Source of the DNA: Actinomyces sp. UMB0138
GTDB taxonomy: Bacteria; Bacillota; Negativicutes; Veillonellales; Veillonellaceae
Assembly (NCBI RefSeq): GCF_002849225.1
Contig: NZ_PKMC01000003.1
Coordinates: forward strand, 248,001-312,000
Direction: 5' to 3'
DNA length: 64,000 nt
In this document: in pieces, positions 18,258 to 29,350 of the stretch
How the letters are laid out: the number at the start of each line of letters is the position of its first letter
Position numbering within the stretch: position 1 is the first letter of the stretch
The notes under the pieces: generated by a model
Databases searched by the model: none
What the model was told of the DNA's origin: nothing
What the model saw: the letters and a program-made list of their open reading frames with translations, nothing else
Position numbers and translations under genes: made by a program

Positions 18258-21200
18258 TCAGTGCTCTCGCCTTAGCATGTATATTCCCGTCCCTACAGCA
18301 AGCAGCGTTAGCGCCATCGCACCAGCCAGTAACGCGACACTGCCCGAATGAGCTAGCTGCCCCTGTTTTACTATGACAGTACTCCCCACGCCTGGCCTTC
18401 TCTCCTGCGCATGAGTGTTCACAGCACCTAGCTTGTTGCCGCCGGTTTGCTTGGGAGCAGCATCATTCTTACTTTCGTCTGCCTGCTCTGCACCGGCGGG
18501 AAGATGGCCCTTACCTTCCTGATCGGTTTCTGCAGGTTTTTCGGCATCTGCCGGCTCCGAGCTTTCCGAAGAGTCAGAGGACTCCTCTTCCTCCCACGGG
18601 TTTATGCGCATTGCCAGCACATGCGCTGAATTGGCAAACCCTTCGCGGCCTTCGCCCTCTTCCGAAATGACCCCGTCCGCACCAATGGCAAGGGTTGGCC
18701 CCTCTAGCACGTTGCCTACAAAGGCGAGGGCGCGCCCGAAGCGTGCCTGCTCGCCGGGGGAGCGAATCACGCTCACCGATTCCGGCAGAGTGGTCGGAGT
18801 CTCTTTAAACACCGAAGTGTCAAAGAGGAAAACGCGTCCATCCTTTTCCATGGTGGGGGCACCGACCGCAATGAGCGCCTTCTTCTTCCCCGGGAGGGCA
18901 TCTACTGCCCAGCCGAAACCGCTGTTTTTTGCCGGACCGCGCACCACTCGTACGCCCTCATTTCGAGCACCATCTGCAACGGAAACGCTCACCTTCGTGC
19001 GTTGTCCCTTGTGCCCGTAAACAAGTAGCAGCCCGCCCTCGCTTTGGTGCATAATCTGGCCGCCATCGTAGCCAATGACAAAATCGTTGTAACCATCGGA
19101 GTTCACATCGCCAACGGGCGCCACCGAGGCTCCCGCGCCTAGCCGGTGCGACGCATCAGGAGACATGGTCAGCTCAAAGGAATTACCGGGGGCAACTTGC
19201 ACCTCCTTCTCGGTAGACCCGTAGACCAACCAAGCTTTGCCCGGATATATGCCACCGCCTTGCTCAGCTTGGAAGTCCGTCAACACCCAGTCGACCACAC
19301 CGTCACCGTTTACGTCGCCGACGGGAACGGACTGGCTAAGGAAATGCCCTTCGGGAGCAAAGACGGTTCTCACTACCGCGCCCTCGGGCGGGGTCATCTT
19401 TTTCATATCCACATTGGCCGCATGCTTCTTGCCCGCAAAAATGTAGAGGGCGCCCTTGTGCCCCTTCTCGCCCCTGGCTAGATTGGCGTCGCCTAGCGTT
19501 ACGGCAATGTCGGCCAATCCGTCCTCGTTCACATCGCCGGCCCTGGATATTTGCACCGGAGAGGAACCATATTCGGGCAGATCAATCCACCACCCCTGAT
19601 CCGGATGCAGGTTGTTCAGGTCCACTTTGGCAAGGTGAGGCCCGCCGTAGATGACCCAGGCTCGTGCCATCGTGTGCGAGTTGACCGCCAGGTCGGCGAT
19701 ACCATCACCATTCGTGTCGCCAAGGCAGGCTACCGACAATCCAACAGAAGAATCCGTGCCGGGGTCGGTTGTCTCTTTCGGACCGTTAAGCGCGATCGTG
19801 TCTGCTGCCGGCACGTCTTTGCCCTTGGTGCCACCGGGAATGATTTGCACTCCGCCAGTTACATTGGGAAGCCATCCATGGGTCGAGGTCGAGTCCAGAT
19901 AGAAGGGGTCAAATTTCCATTCCGAACGGGTAGGCATGCCAGCGATAATGTCTGCCTTGCCGTCACCGGTCACGTCGCATTGGCCCTTGACCAGCGACGA
20001 GCCAAGACCGGAAGAGAACTCTCCCTTCCAGATTTTCTTCTCTGGCGTATCTAGCGATTGCACGGCCGATTCGCGCTTTTCGGGCTCCGGCGCCGGATAT
20101 GGCGGGTCTATCTTTTGTTTCTTCGGTTCGCCCTGATGAGTCAGATCGATGGTCCACACGTCCACTTTGCCAGTGGAGTTCACTGTGAAGATACCGTTTA
20201 GAGTGTCTTCTCCGCGGCGGGGCATCACGCCCACTTCCACTCCTGCATCATCTTTTTCGTCACCACCGGCCAGCCACAGCTTGTATTTTTCGCCAATGCC
20301 GTCGATACCGAGCCCGTTGTTGTAGTTCTTGTTTAGGGCTTGCGCAGATATAACGAGGGCGCCCGTGTGTTCTTCGTCCACCGGTTTGCCTACCACCAGC
20401 GCACCGGGTTTGTCGCCGCCGTCCACCCAGGCGAGGGATGCCCCAAGGTGAGCGCGCAATGGTGCCCGCAGCAGGTACCCTACTGATTTCCCATCTGCCG
20501 TGACCGGGCTGTCATCAGTCGAGGTGACGTCTACCTTGACATCGTTATTTAGGTCAGTAATTAGTGCTACCGCCCCGGTTTCATTGTTGGCCAGGGGTGC
20601 GCCAATTGCCAAGTCGTCGTCTTCGTCCCCATTTAGGTCACCGGTAGAGGTGATGGCGGCCCCGAAACGAGCGTCTGCGTCCCCAGTTGCGGTCATGGTG
20701 ATCGCGCCTGAGCGCGGTTCTACAATTTGTACTTTTCCCACCTCAGACATTCCGAGCGCGAACGTGCCGTCACTTAGTGCAACTACCACTTCAATATTTG
20801 CGCCCAGATCGAGGGGCTTTCCTTGGCGCTCGCCGGTGGCATCGTAGAAGTAGAGCTTGTGTCCGGATGCTACTGCCAACCTATTTCCACTGCTGGCCAT
20901 GGCGCGGATGCCCGCGACCTCGACTTCTGCGGCCTTCTTCAGTCCGGCACTGTAGATGAAGATTTTATTTTTCGCTGCCACGGCAAGACGAGTCGAATCT
21001 GGTAGGCAGGCTGCTGCAAGGCCGTACCCTTCCGCCTCTTCTGAGACAGTCTTCACCGCATTCTGTTCTTCGATACTACGAGTTACTTCGTCATTGTCAG
21101 ACCCGTACGGAATATATGGAACCGCGTAGGTTTTACGCTTTTGCGGGTTGGTGAAAATCATGTCTGCCAGGTCGTCACCGGTAATATCGCACCCTACCGC

Positions 21201-21410
21201 GGGCACGTGACCAGCGTCGGGGTAGGTAACCCTATCGGTGCGGCGAGCCACGTCGTTGAAGCGGGTGCCGTCTACGGCTGACCACTTAGGCAGGTTTGAG
21301 TCTGCTCCGGTTGCAGGTTTCTCTGCAGCATTTGCCGCAGGGATAATGGTTGCGCAAAGGAGTGCGGCAGCGATGCCTGCGCTTCCCCTGCGGAATCTTG
21401 CAAATTCCAC
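18258..21410 (-). CDS. Large FG-GAP (integrin-alpha-like) repeat surface protein with LAxTG-like sorting signal
   Basis: A 1,050-residue secreted protein. A signal peptide (about 1-28, ending ANA-AEK) is followed by repeated FG-GAP/VCBS units recognisable by their calcium-loop pattern: GDLNGDEDDDLAIG, CDVTGDGKADIIAG, GDTNGDGIADLAV, GDVNEDGLADIAV, GDVNGDGVVDW and GDVNSDGYNDFVIG, as expected for a beta-propeller. An acidic Ser/Glu/Pro-rich stretch precedes LAHSG (1019-1023), a hydrophobic segment and the basic end RREH, which fits a class E sortase (LAxTG) signal. The GTG start is supported by AAAGGA a few bases upstream. A DtxR-like box stands just upstream, implying expression when iron is low. 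Its ligand is unknown. Confidence 0.88.
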   Translation of the reverse strand: MEFARFRRGSAGIAAALLCATIIPAANAAEKPATGADSNLPKWSAVDGTRFNDVARRTDRVTYPDAGHVPAVGCDITGDDLADMIFTNPQKRKTYAVPYIPYGSDNDEVTRSIEEQNAVKTVSEEAEGYGLAAACLPDSTRLAVAAKNKIFIYSAGLKKAAEVEVAGIRAMASSGNRLAVASGHKLYFYDATGERQGKPLDLGANIEVVVALSDGTFALGMSEVGKVQIVEPRSGAITMTATGDADARFGAAITSTGDLNGDEDDDLAIGAPLANNETGAVALITDLNNDVKVDVTSTDDSPVTADGKSVGYLLRAPLRAHLGASLAWVDGGDKPGALVVGKPVDEEHTGALVISAQALNKNYNNGLGIDGIGEKYKLWLAGGDEKDDAGVEVGVMPRRGEDTLNGIFTVNSTGKVDVWTIDLTHQGEPKKQKIDPPYPAPEPEKRESAVQSLDTPEKKIWKGEFSSGLGSSLVKGQCDVTGDGKADIIAGMPTRSEWKFDPFYLDSTSTHGWLPNVTGGVQIIPGGTKGKDVPAADTIALNGPKETTDPGTDSSVGLSVACLGDTNGDGIADLAVNSHTMARAWVIYGGPHLAKVDLNNLHPDQGWWIDLPEYGSSPVQISRAGDVNEDGLADIAVTLGDANLARGEKGHKGALYIFAGKKHAANVDMKKMTPPEGAVVRTVFAPEGHFLSQSVPVGDVNGDGVVDWVLTDFQAEQGGGIYPGKAWLVYGSTEKEVQVAPGNSFELTMSPDASHRLGAGASVAPVGDVNSDGYNDFVIGYDGGQIMHQSEGGLLLVYGHKGQRTKVSVSVADGARNEGVRVVRGPAKNSGFGWAVDALPGKKKALIAVGAPTMEKDGRVFLFDTSVFKETPTTLPESVSVIRSPGEQARFGRALAFVGNVLEGPTLAIGADGVISEEGEGREGFANSAHVLAMRINPWEEEESSDSSESSEPADAEKPAETDQEGKGHLPAGAEQADESKNDAAPKQTGGNKLGAVNTHAQERRPGVGSTVIVKQGQLAHSGSVALLAGAMALTLLAVGTGIYMLRREH

Positions 21411-21444
21411 GCAAGGTCCTTTCCAAGAAACAAATAAGACCTAC

Positions 21445-21463
21445 TTAGGGTAGCCTAAGCTAC
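21445..21463 (-). promoter_or_regulatory. DtxR/IdeR-type iron box upstream of the FG-GAP gene
   Basis: TTAGGGTAGCCTAAGCTAC matches the known 19-base DtxR consensus at 15 of 19 positions, including the TAG...CTAA core. It lies 35 bases upstream of the FG-GAP start, where a bound repressor would block transcription in iron-replete cells. Confidence 0.7.
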
Positions 21464-21530
21464 TACTTATTTGCATTTGGGGCACCTGCCGCAATGTTTG
21501 GTGTTGTGCCGCTAGGCTTGGCGCTTCTTC

Positions 21531-21614
21531 ACGAAACCAAGTCGAACACGCGAAACATGGCATTGTCGACCAAGGTTTACGAAACTAGACCAAGGCTCGC
21601 GAAAGCTGCCGAAA
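21531..21614. repeat. Helically spaced CGAAA boxes and ACCAAGG repeats
   Basis: CGAAA occurs at 21532, 21551, 21580, 21600 and 21610, that is at steps of 19, 29, 20 and 10 bases. Two ACCAAGG copies at 21569 and 21589 lie 20 bases apart, giving an imperfect 20-base tandem. The array is about 120-200 bases upstream of the FG-GAP start and may be an activator or repressor binding region. Confidence 0.4.
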
Positions 21615-21618
21615 GCAA

Positions 21619-21654
21619 AAAGGAGGGCGGCCCCGGCAAGGACCGCCCTCCTTT
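21619..21654 (-). terminator. Terminator after ppdK
   Basis: AAAGGAGGGCGG (21619-21630) pairs perfectly with CCGCCCTCCTTT (21643-21654) over 12 bases. The A/T ends make it active in either direction, and it lies 12 bases beyond the ppdK stop. Confidence 0.85.
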
Positions 21655-21665
21655 AGCGCTTTTAT

Positions 21666-24371
<2,706 letters not shown>

Positions 24372-24620
24372 CGTTAATTGGCCTCCATTGGTTCAATTTT
24401 GATGAAAAATGCAATTCGCTTCTTCCGGGTAGATTCTAGCAACTTTGGGACGTAAGACACTATTTTTGAAAACAAACAGTCTCACCTGCATAAACATCCC
24501 ATCCCAAACACATCCACTCTGTGATGTTCGTCCCACTCGATTCCTTACCGAACGGTAGTATGGCATGCTACGCAGTCGCGAATTTAGGTCACGTTTACAT
24601 AACAGCCCTATACTGAGGGC
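24372..24620. promoter_or_regulatory. Divergent ppdK/DUF3152 promoter region with a leaderless start
   Basis: This AT-richer gap serves ppdK (minus) and the DUF3152 gene (plus). TATACT at 24609-24614 is a near-consensus -10 whose end is only six bases from the ATG at 24621, so transcription should begin at or beside the start codon and give a leaderless mRNA. No other element stands out, and the minus-strand frame crossing the gap shows no family resemblance. Confidence 0.55.
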
Positions 24621-25553
24621 ATGTCGGAAGAGGTAGAAATAAGGCACTCCCCGCAGCGGCGAACTCCTCCCGCTCCTTACAGCGGTCTACGGCGTAGCGC
24701 CACTTCGCCGAAGCCTAAGCCGACTTCCCATAAAGCGCCCCCGCGCCCGGGCCGCGCTCCTCGCGCTCACTCGATTCCCCGCCTCCTCCCAATTGCGGCC
24801 GTGCTGACACTGGTGGCGGGCGTTGGCATTGGCGCGCTGGCGGGCAACCATTCCGGGGCGGCGCAAAAGAGGGCAGCCTCCGTCAACCCTCCGACCACTA
24901 TTTCGAAGAGCGTGAAGAAGGAAGCTCAGGACGGACCCAAAATGAGCCTCACGCCCTCGGATCACTTACAGGGAAATAAGGTCCCCACGGGTTGGAACGG
25001 CAAGGCCATCCCCGCGTCGGGTACGGGCGCCCACCCAGCGGTAACGGGTACTATCGCCGGCCTCAGCGCCGACCGCCAGATCACTTTTAGCGTCGAGGTC
25101 GAAGACGGACTCCCCATTGACAAGCAGGTGGCGGCCGACTCGATTTTTCAGATCTTGAACGACCCGCGCGGTTGGTCCCAAGGAGGGCAAGTATCGTTTA
25201 CGCGCACTGACAAGAACCCGCAGATGCGGATTGTGCTCGGCTCGCCCACCCTGATCGATTCCATTTGTGCCCCGCTAGATACAGATGGCGAATACAGCTG
25301 CAACAACGGCAACTTCGTCGCCCTCAACGCGAAACGGTGGACTGCCTCCGCTGACCTGTGGCGCAATGCGGGTAAGAGCGACGACGATTACAGAATCTAT
25401 CTAGTCTCGCATGAAGTAGGCCACTTTTTGGGTCATGGGCACGATTTTGAATGCCGCGAGGACGGGCTTGCCAAAGTGATGATGCAGCAGACCGGCGGCA
25501 TGGTCACCCAGTGCACTCCGAACGGGTGGGTAAACCCCACCGCGAAGCCGTAA
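24621..25553 (+). CDS. DUF3152 membrane-anchored or secreted protein with metzincin-like zinc motif
   Basis: An actinobacterial protein of the DUF3152 family, 310 residues. A proline- and arginine-rich cytoplasmic N-terminus (about 1-53) precedes one membrane or signal segment (about 55-76). The outer domain has HEVGHFLGHGH at 264-274, which fits HExxHxxGxxH exactly, followed by VMMQQTGG as a possible Met-turn, so a zinc peptidase activity is plausible though not shown for the family as far as I know. Four cysteines (216, 227, 278, 298) could form two disulfides. There is no ribosome site before the ATG; a -10 box six bases upstream suggests a leaderless message. Confidence 0.8.
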   Translation: MSEEVEIRHSPQRRTPPAPYSGLRRSATSPKPKPTSHKAPPRPGRAPRAHSIPRLLPIAAVLTLVAGVGIGALAGNHSGAAQKRAASVNPPTTISKSVKKEAQDGPKMSLTPSDHLQGNKVPTGWNGKAIPASGTGAHPAVTGTIAGLSADRQITFSVEVEDGLPIDKQVAADSIFQILNDPRGWSQGGQVSFTRTDKNPQMRIVLGSPTLIDSICAPLDTDGEYSCNNGNFVALNAKRWTASADLWRNAGKSDDDYRIYLVSHEVGHFLGHGHDFECREDGLAKVMMQQTGGMVTQCTPNGWVNPTAKP

Positions 25554-25554
25554 A

Positions 25555-25573
25555 CTAGGTCCACCTAACCTAA
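25555..25573 (-). promoter_or_regulatory. DtxR-type iron box ahead of the FTR1-P19 operon (distal)
   Basis: On the minus strand the 19 bases read TTAGGTTAGG followed by TGGACCTAG; 15 of 19 match the DtxR consensus, with a perfect left half. It lies about 175 bases upstream of the first gene of the iron operon and two bases after the DUF3152 stop. Confidence 0.6.
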
Positions 25574-25689
25574 TCTGAAAATTTAGGGGCGCCGGCGCAC
25601 AGACAGCTTATTTTCCGCAAAAATACGTTAAACTGCGCTAATTTGCTTTCTTGCGATCTGTAATTTGAAATGCCTATGATCACCCTTAG

Positions 25690-25708
25690 ATAGTGTTGCC
25701 TTACCTTA
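25690..25708 (-). promoter_or_regulatory. Second, weaker DtxR-like box near the iron operon start
   Basis: On the minus strand the site reads TAAGGTAAGGC and then AACACTAT, matching the DtxR consensus at about 13 of 19 positions. It is 40 bases ahead of the FTR1 start and so well placed to overlap the promoter. Confidence 0.4.
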
Positions 25709-25748
25709 TGGAGCACTGTTGATCCTATCTAATAAGAGGTGAAATCCT

Positions 25749-27335
25749 GTGAGCCCTACGCGGTCATCGAAGACGCAACTGCGCGGTCTTCTACTGCTAG
25801 TTTTTGTTGCTTTACTAGTATTCTCATTAGCTCCTAACTCGTTAGCCGACGAGGGCGGAAAGTGGACCCAGGTAGCAGAGCGAATAGGAACCAACCTAGA
25901 CAAGGCCCAGAAAGCCCTGGACAAGGGCGACAAGGACGGCGCCAAAGAGGCCATGCAGGAGGCCCGCTACGGCGAATTTGTTCGCACCGGCTTTGAGTCT
26001 GCCGTAAACGGCAAGATCTCGGGTGGAGACGCGTCCCATTCGGACATGGAGTTCGGCGCCCTCAGCCAGGCCATCAAGAAGGGCGACACCGCCGAGGCCA
26101 AGAGGATTATCGACGGTCTAAAATCCCACATCAGCGACAACGCGAGGGTGCTAGACGGCGGCACTGTCAAGACCAAGGACCTGCGCGTCAGCAACGGCAA
26201 GTGGGGCCAGGTGGCCACCACCATGAACGGCATCTTGGATCAGGCGGTAAAGGAGTCCAAGAAGGGCAATGCCGACACCGCTAAAGACAAGGTGAACGAG
26301 GCCTACTACGGCCACTACGAGACCACCGGCTTTGAAAAAATGACCGGCGCCCGCGTCAACGGCGCCCGCGTTTCCTCTATCGAGCTTGAATTCTCGCTGA
26401 TCAAGAAGGCTATTTCCGAAAAGAAGACCGACGAGGTAGCCCAGCGTATCGATCAGCTGAAGCCCCAGCTGATCGAAGATGCCAACAAGCTTGACGGCTT
26501 CGATGGTTCTGGCAAGTCCGCCGGCGGATCAACTTCCATCTTCCTTGGCTCGTTCCTAGTGATCCTGCGCGAAGGCATGGAAGCAATCCTGGTGGTAGCT
26601 GCCGTCATCGCCTATCTGGTGAAGGCCGGTCACGCCAACAAGACCAAGTACGTGTGGATGGGCGCGGCTATCGCGCTTTTGATGTCCATTGGCCTAGCAG
26701 TAGCCTTCTCAGAACTCGCCTCGCTGGCAGGCAAGAACCAGGAGCTGCTGGAAGGTCTAACCGCACTGGTTGCCGTGGCAATGCTGATCTGGGTCTCTAA
26801 CTGGATGTTGGGCAAATCCAACCAGAAGGCGTGGGACAAGTTCATCAAAGACAAGACGGACACTTCCCTTACCCGCGGCTCGCTCATATCGCTGGCATTC
26901 GTTGCCTTCTTGGCAGTGCTCCGCGAGGGCGCAGAAACCATCCTGTTCTACCAGCCCGTTATCGCCATGGCAGGCGACGACATGCACCTGGTGTGGATCG
27001 GCTTGGCAGTGGGCGTTGTCTGCCTAGTCATCATCTACGCCCTCATCCGCATCTTCAGCGTGCGCATCCCGTTGCGCCCGTTCTTCATCGTGACCTCCAT
27101 TTTCCTTGCGATCATGGCGTTCACCTTCACCGGCTCGGGCATCAAGGAACTGCAGGAGGCAGACGCCTTGCCTGCTACCCCGCTTGATGGCTGGCCCACC
27201 GTAGACCTCTTGGGAATTTACCCCAGAGTCGAGAACCTGCTTGCACAAGCTATAGTTCTCGTGATCATTGGCGGCCTGTTCGTGTATGCCTACCTCAAGC
27301 AGAGGCGTGCACGCGCGCTAGATGAAACAAAATAG
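25749..27335 (+). CDS. FTR1-family iron permease with duplicated extracytoplasmic domain
   Basis: High-affinity iron importer of the EfeU/FTR1 family in the cytoplasmic membrane. A signal peptide (about 1-33) leads to an extracytoplasmic region with an internal duplication (about 37-130 and 150-245; compare EARYGEFVRTGFE with NEAYYGHYETTGFE). The permease then has the two REGxE iron motifs, REGME at 274-278 and REGAE at 392-396, among about seven membrane segments. This is the long form that travels with P19, not the short EfeU of efeUOB. The GTG start has AGAGGTGA seven bases upstream. It is the first gene of an eight-gene plus-strand operon. Confidence 0.93.
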   Translation: MSPTRSSKTQLRGLLLLVFVALLVFSLAPNSLADEGGKWTQVAERIGTNLDKAQKALDKGDKDGAKEAMQEARYGEFVRTGFESAVNGKISGGDASHSDMEFGALSQAIKKGDTAEAKRIIDGLKSHISDNARVLDGGTVKTKDLRVSNGKWGQVATTMNGILDQAVKESKKGNADTAKDKVNEAYYGHYETTGFEKMTGARVNGARVSSIELEFSLIKKAISEKKTDEVAQRIDQLKPQLIEDANKLDGFDGSGKSAGGSTSIFLGSFLVILREGMEAILVVAAVIAYLVKAGHANKTKYVWMGAAIALLMSIGLAVAFSELASLAGKNQELLEGLTALVAVAMLIWVSNWMLGKSNQKAWDKFIKDKTDTSLTRGSLISLAFVAFLAVLREGAETILFYQPVIAMAGDDMHLVWIGLAVGVVCLVIIYALIRIFSVRIPLRPFFIVTSIFLAIMAFTFTGSGIKELQEADALPATPLDGWPTVDLLGIYPRVENLLAQAIVLVIIGGLFVYAYLKQRRARALDETK

Positions 27336-27364
27336 TACCGTCTCAATACAACATGGAGATATAA

Positions 27365-28015
27365 ATGAAAACCTCTCTGAAGCGTCTGACCGCGCTGGTG
27401 GCGGGGCTTGCTCTGGCGGGCTCGATGACCGCTTGCTCGGCAGGCCATGACAAGGGTGCCGACTCCGCTAAGGATTCCTCTACCTCGCAGAAGGCTGACG
27501 ACAAGGCTGACGAGGAGAAGGATGGAGGCGACGAGGGCGGCTTCAAGGAACAGCCGATCGGCGATGACGTCTACGAAGGCCCCATCAAGATCTCGGCCGT
27601 CTACTTCCAGCCCGTCGAAATGGAACCCAAGATGGGTGTCTCTGCTGCTGAAGCTTCCATGCACCTTGAAGCAGACATCGCAGCAGTCAAGGACAACAAG
27701 CTTGGCTACGGCGCAGGTGACTTCATTCCTGGCCTGACCGTCAAGTACGAGATCCTCGGCAAGGACGGCAACAAGGTTCAGGACGGCACTTTCATGCCCA
27801 TGAACGCCTCCGACGGCCCGCACTACGGCCTAAACCTGCCTAAGCTGGAGGCCGGCGACTACACCCTGCGCGTCAGCGTAGAATCGCCTGAGGCCAACGG
27901 CTGGATGCTGCACACCGACAAGGAAACTGGCGTTCCGGGCAGGTTCTGGACCAAGCCGATCGTTGCTGAGTTCAAGAATTGGCACTGGGATCCCGCGACC
28001 TCCCCGTGGTGGTAA
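27365..28015 (+). CDS. P19/Tp34-family iron-binding lipoprotein
   Basis: Extracytoplasmic metal-binding partner of FTR1 in the Campylobacter-type P19 system. A lipobox places the lipid anchor at C24 (GSMTAC). A charged Asp/Lys linker follows, then the immunoglobulin-like P19 domain (about 64-216). Candidate metal ligands seen are M86/M90 in VEMEPKMG, H100 and E102 in MHLEAD, H153 in GPHYG and H183 in MLHTD. The 216-residue length is normal. It sits 29 bases after FTR1, the usual pairing. The family binds copper and iron; its exact role in import is known mainly from P19 and FetP. Confidence 0.92.
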   Translation: MKTSLKRLTALVAGLALAGSMTACSAGHDKGADSAKDSSTSQKADDKADEEKDGGDEGGFKEQPIGDDVYEGPIKISAVYFQPVEMEPKMGVSAAEASMHLEADIAAVKDNKLGYGAGDFIPGLTVKYEILGKDGNKVQDGTFMPMNASDGPHYGLNLPKLEAGDYTLRVSVESPEANGWMLHTDKETGVPGRFWTKPIVAEFKNWHWDPATSPWW

Positions 28016-28041
28016 ATCAATCTAGATAGGTAGGAAAGATA

Positions 28042-29340
28042 GTGCTCGAACAACTGGTACAAGTAGTCGCTTCACTGCTACTCGTGTCCCTAACGTTGGG
28101 AGCACTGTCGCCTACCCTTGCACTGGCAAGTGGCGGGGACCCGGTTCGTCCGGGTTCCCGCCCTGTCTTGTGGGGCACGGTGCTGGGGGCCCTGTTGGGG
28201 CTGGCGATGGTCATTGTGCACCTGTATTCCATTATTCGTTTTGACCGGCAGCACCTAACGCTGACTACCTTGGAGCCGACTATTGGCTTGGGGCTGGTAA
28301 CGCTGGTGCTCATCTGGATCAATGGGCGGAAAACGCTGAAGGCGATGCCGCTTTCGCCCTCTGATAGGCCGGTCCGCCGCCCGTGGGCGCTGGCAGCCCA
28401 GCTGTGCGGTTCCCTGTGGGTTGTCCTAACAGTGTTCAGGGCCAGCCAGCAGGTTTACATGCAGGCACGCACCTTCGTTCCCGTGGGTGCCACTTTCTTT
28501 TCCACTCCCACTTTCTTGAACATTGTGGGCTACTGCCTGGGACTAGCGCTGGTGCTGGTGGCCGGACTGGGGGTCGCCCGCATGTGCCGCGTGCGTCCCA
28601 CCTTCGCGCTAATCATTACTACCCTGTTCATGCTGCTCGTTAGCTCCGGGCACGTGTTTTTGCTGCTGCGCCTGTTGTACTCGATCAGGGCGATCTACCT
28701 GGTTCCTGCCGGCGTAGCATTTTTGACTTTCCTGGTAAACCACGAACCGATGCTCACTTTCGCAGCCGTGGCTATTACCGTTTGCGCCGCCATCTACCTA
28801 TACGTACGAGGACGGGCACTAAAGATTTCCGGGCCGAACCCGGCTGCGAAGAGGCTCAAGAGGGCCCGCTCGCGCTCGATGCGCAGGGCAGGCTGGACCA
28901 ACGTAATTGCCATGGTCATCTCGCTGATCGTGCTGACTGTGGGCGCTCACTTTGCTAGCGGCGAGATCCAGCTGTCCCCTCCGGAGGCATTCCAGGAAGA
29001 GGGCACCAACGTGGTGATCCCGCTAAAGCAGATTGACGACGGACACCTGCACCGCTTCGAGTACCCGACCAAGGATGGCACCAAGGTACGCTTCATCGTC
29101 ATCAAGAAGGCCGGCAGCGCCTACGGCGTAGGCTTGGATGCCTGCGACATTTGCGGCGCCTCCGGCTACTACGAAAAAGATGGGCATGTCATTTGCAAGC
29201 TTTGCGAAGTAGCAATGAACATTGCGACCATCGGGTTCAAGGGCGGATGTAACCCCATCCCACTGGAGTACTCGGTGACTGAGGGCAAACTTACCGTCCC
29301 CAAGTCCGCCCTCGAAGGTTCGGTAAAGATTTTCAAGTAA
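28042..29340 (+). CDS. DUF2318 membrane Fe-S-type protein of the P19/FTR1 system
   Basis: A 432-residue membrane protein with about eight hydrophobic segments over the first 300 residues and an extracytoplasmic C-terminal DUF2318 domain. That domain has the cysteine-rich stretch DACDICGASGYYEKDGHVIC followed by KLCEVAMN and KGGCNPIPLEY, typical of a redox or metal site. The same family is encoded in the Campylobacter jejuni p19 locus. In this operon it is a natural candidate for moving electrons across or at the membrane for iron reduction, which is inference. Start is GTG with TAGGAAAG upstream. Confidence 0.88.
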   Translation: MLEQLVQVVASLLLVSLTLGALSPTLALASGGDPVRPGSRPVLWGTVLGALLGLAMVIVHLYSIIRFDRQHLTLTTLEPTIGLGLVTLVLIWINGRKTLKAMPLSPSDRPVRRPWALAAQLCGSLWVVLTVFRASQQVYMQARTFVPVGATFFSTPTFLNIVGYCLGLALVLVAGLGVARMCRVRPTFALIITTLFMLLVSSGHVFLLLRLLYSIRAIYLVPAGVAFLTFLVNHEPMLTFAAVAITVCAAIYLYVRGRALKISGPNPAAKRLKRARSRSMRRAGWTNVIAMVISLIVLTVGAHFASGEIQLSPPEAFQEEGTNVVIPLKQIDDGHLHRFEYPTKDGTKVRFIVIKKAGSAYGVGLDACDICGASGYYEKDGHVICKLCEVAMNIATIGFKGGCNPIPLEYSVTEGKLTVPKSALEGSVKIFK

Positions 29341-29350
29341 GGCGGAATAT

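Noticed and set aside
24393..24647. 84-codon minus-strand frame between ppdK and DUF3152
   Set aside because: It overlaps the DUF3152 start and the clear leaderless promoter, has an unlikely composition and no ribosome site.
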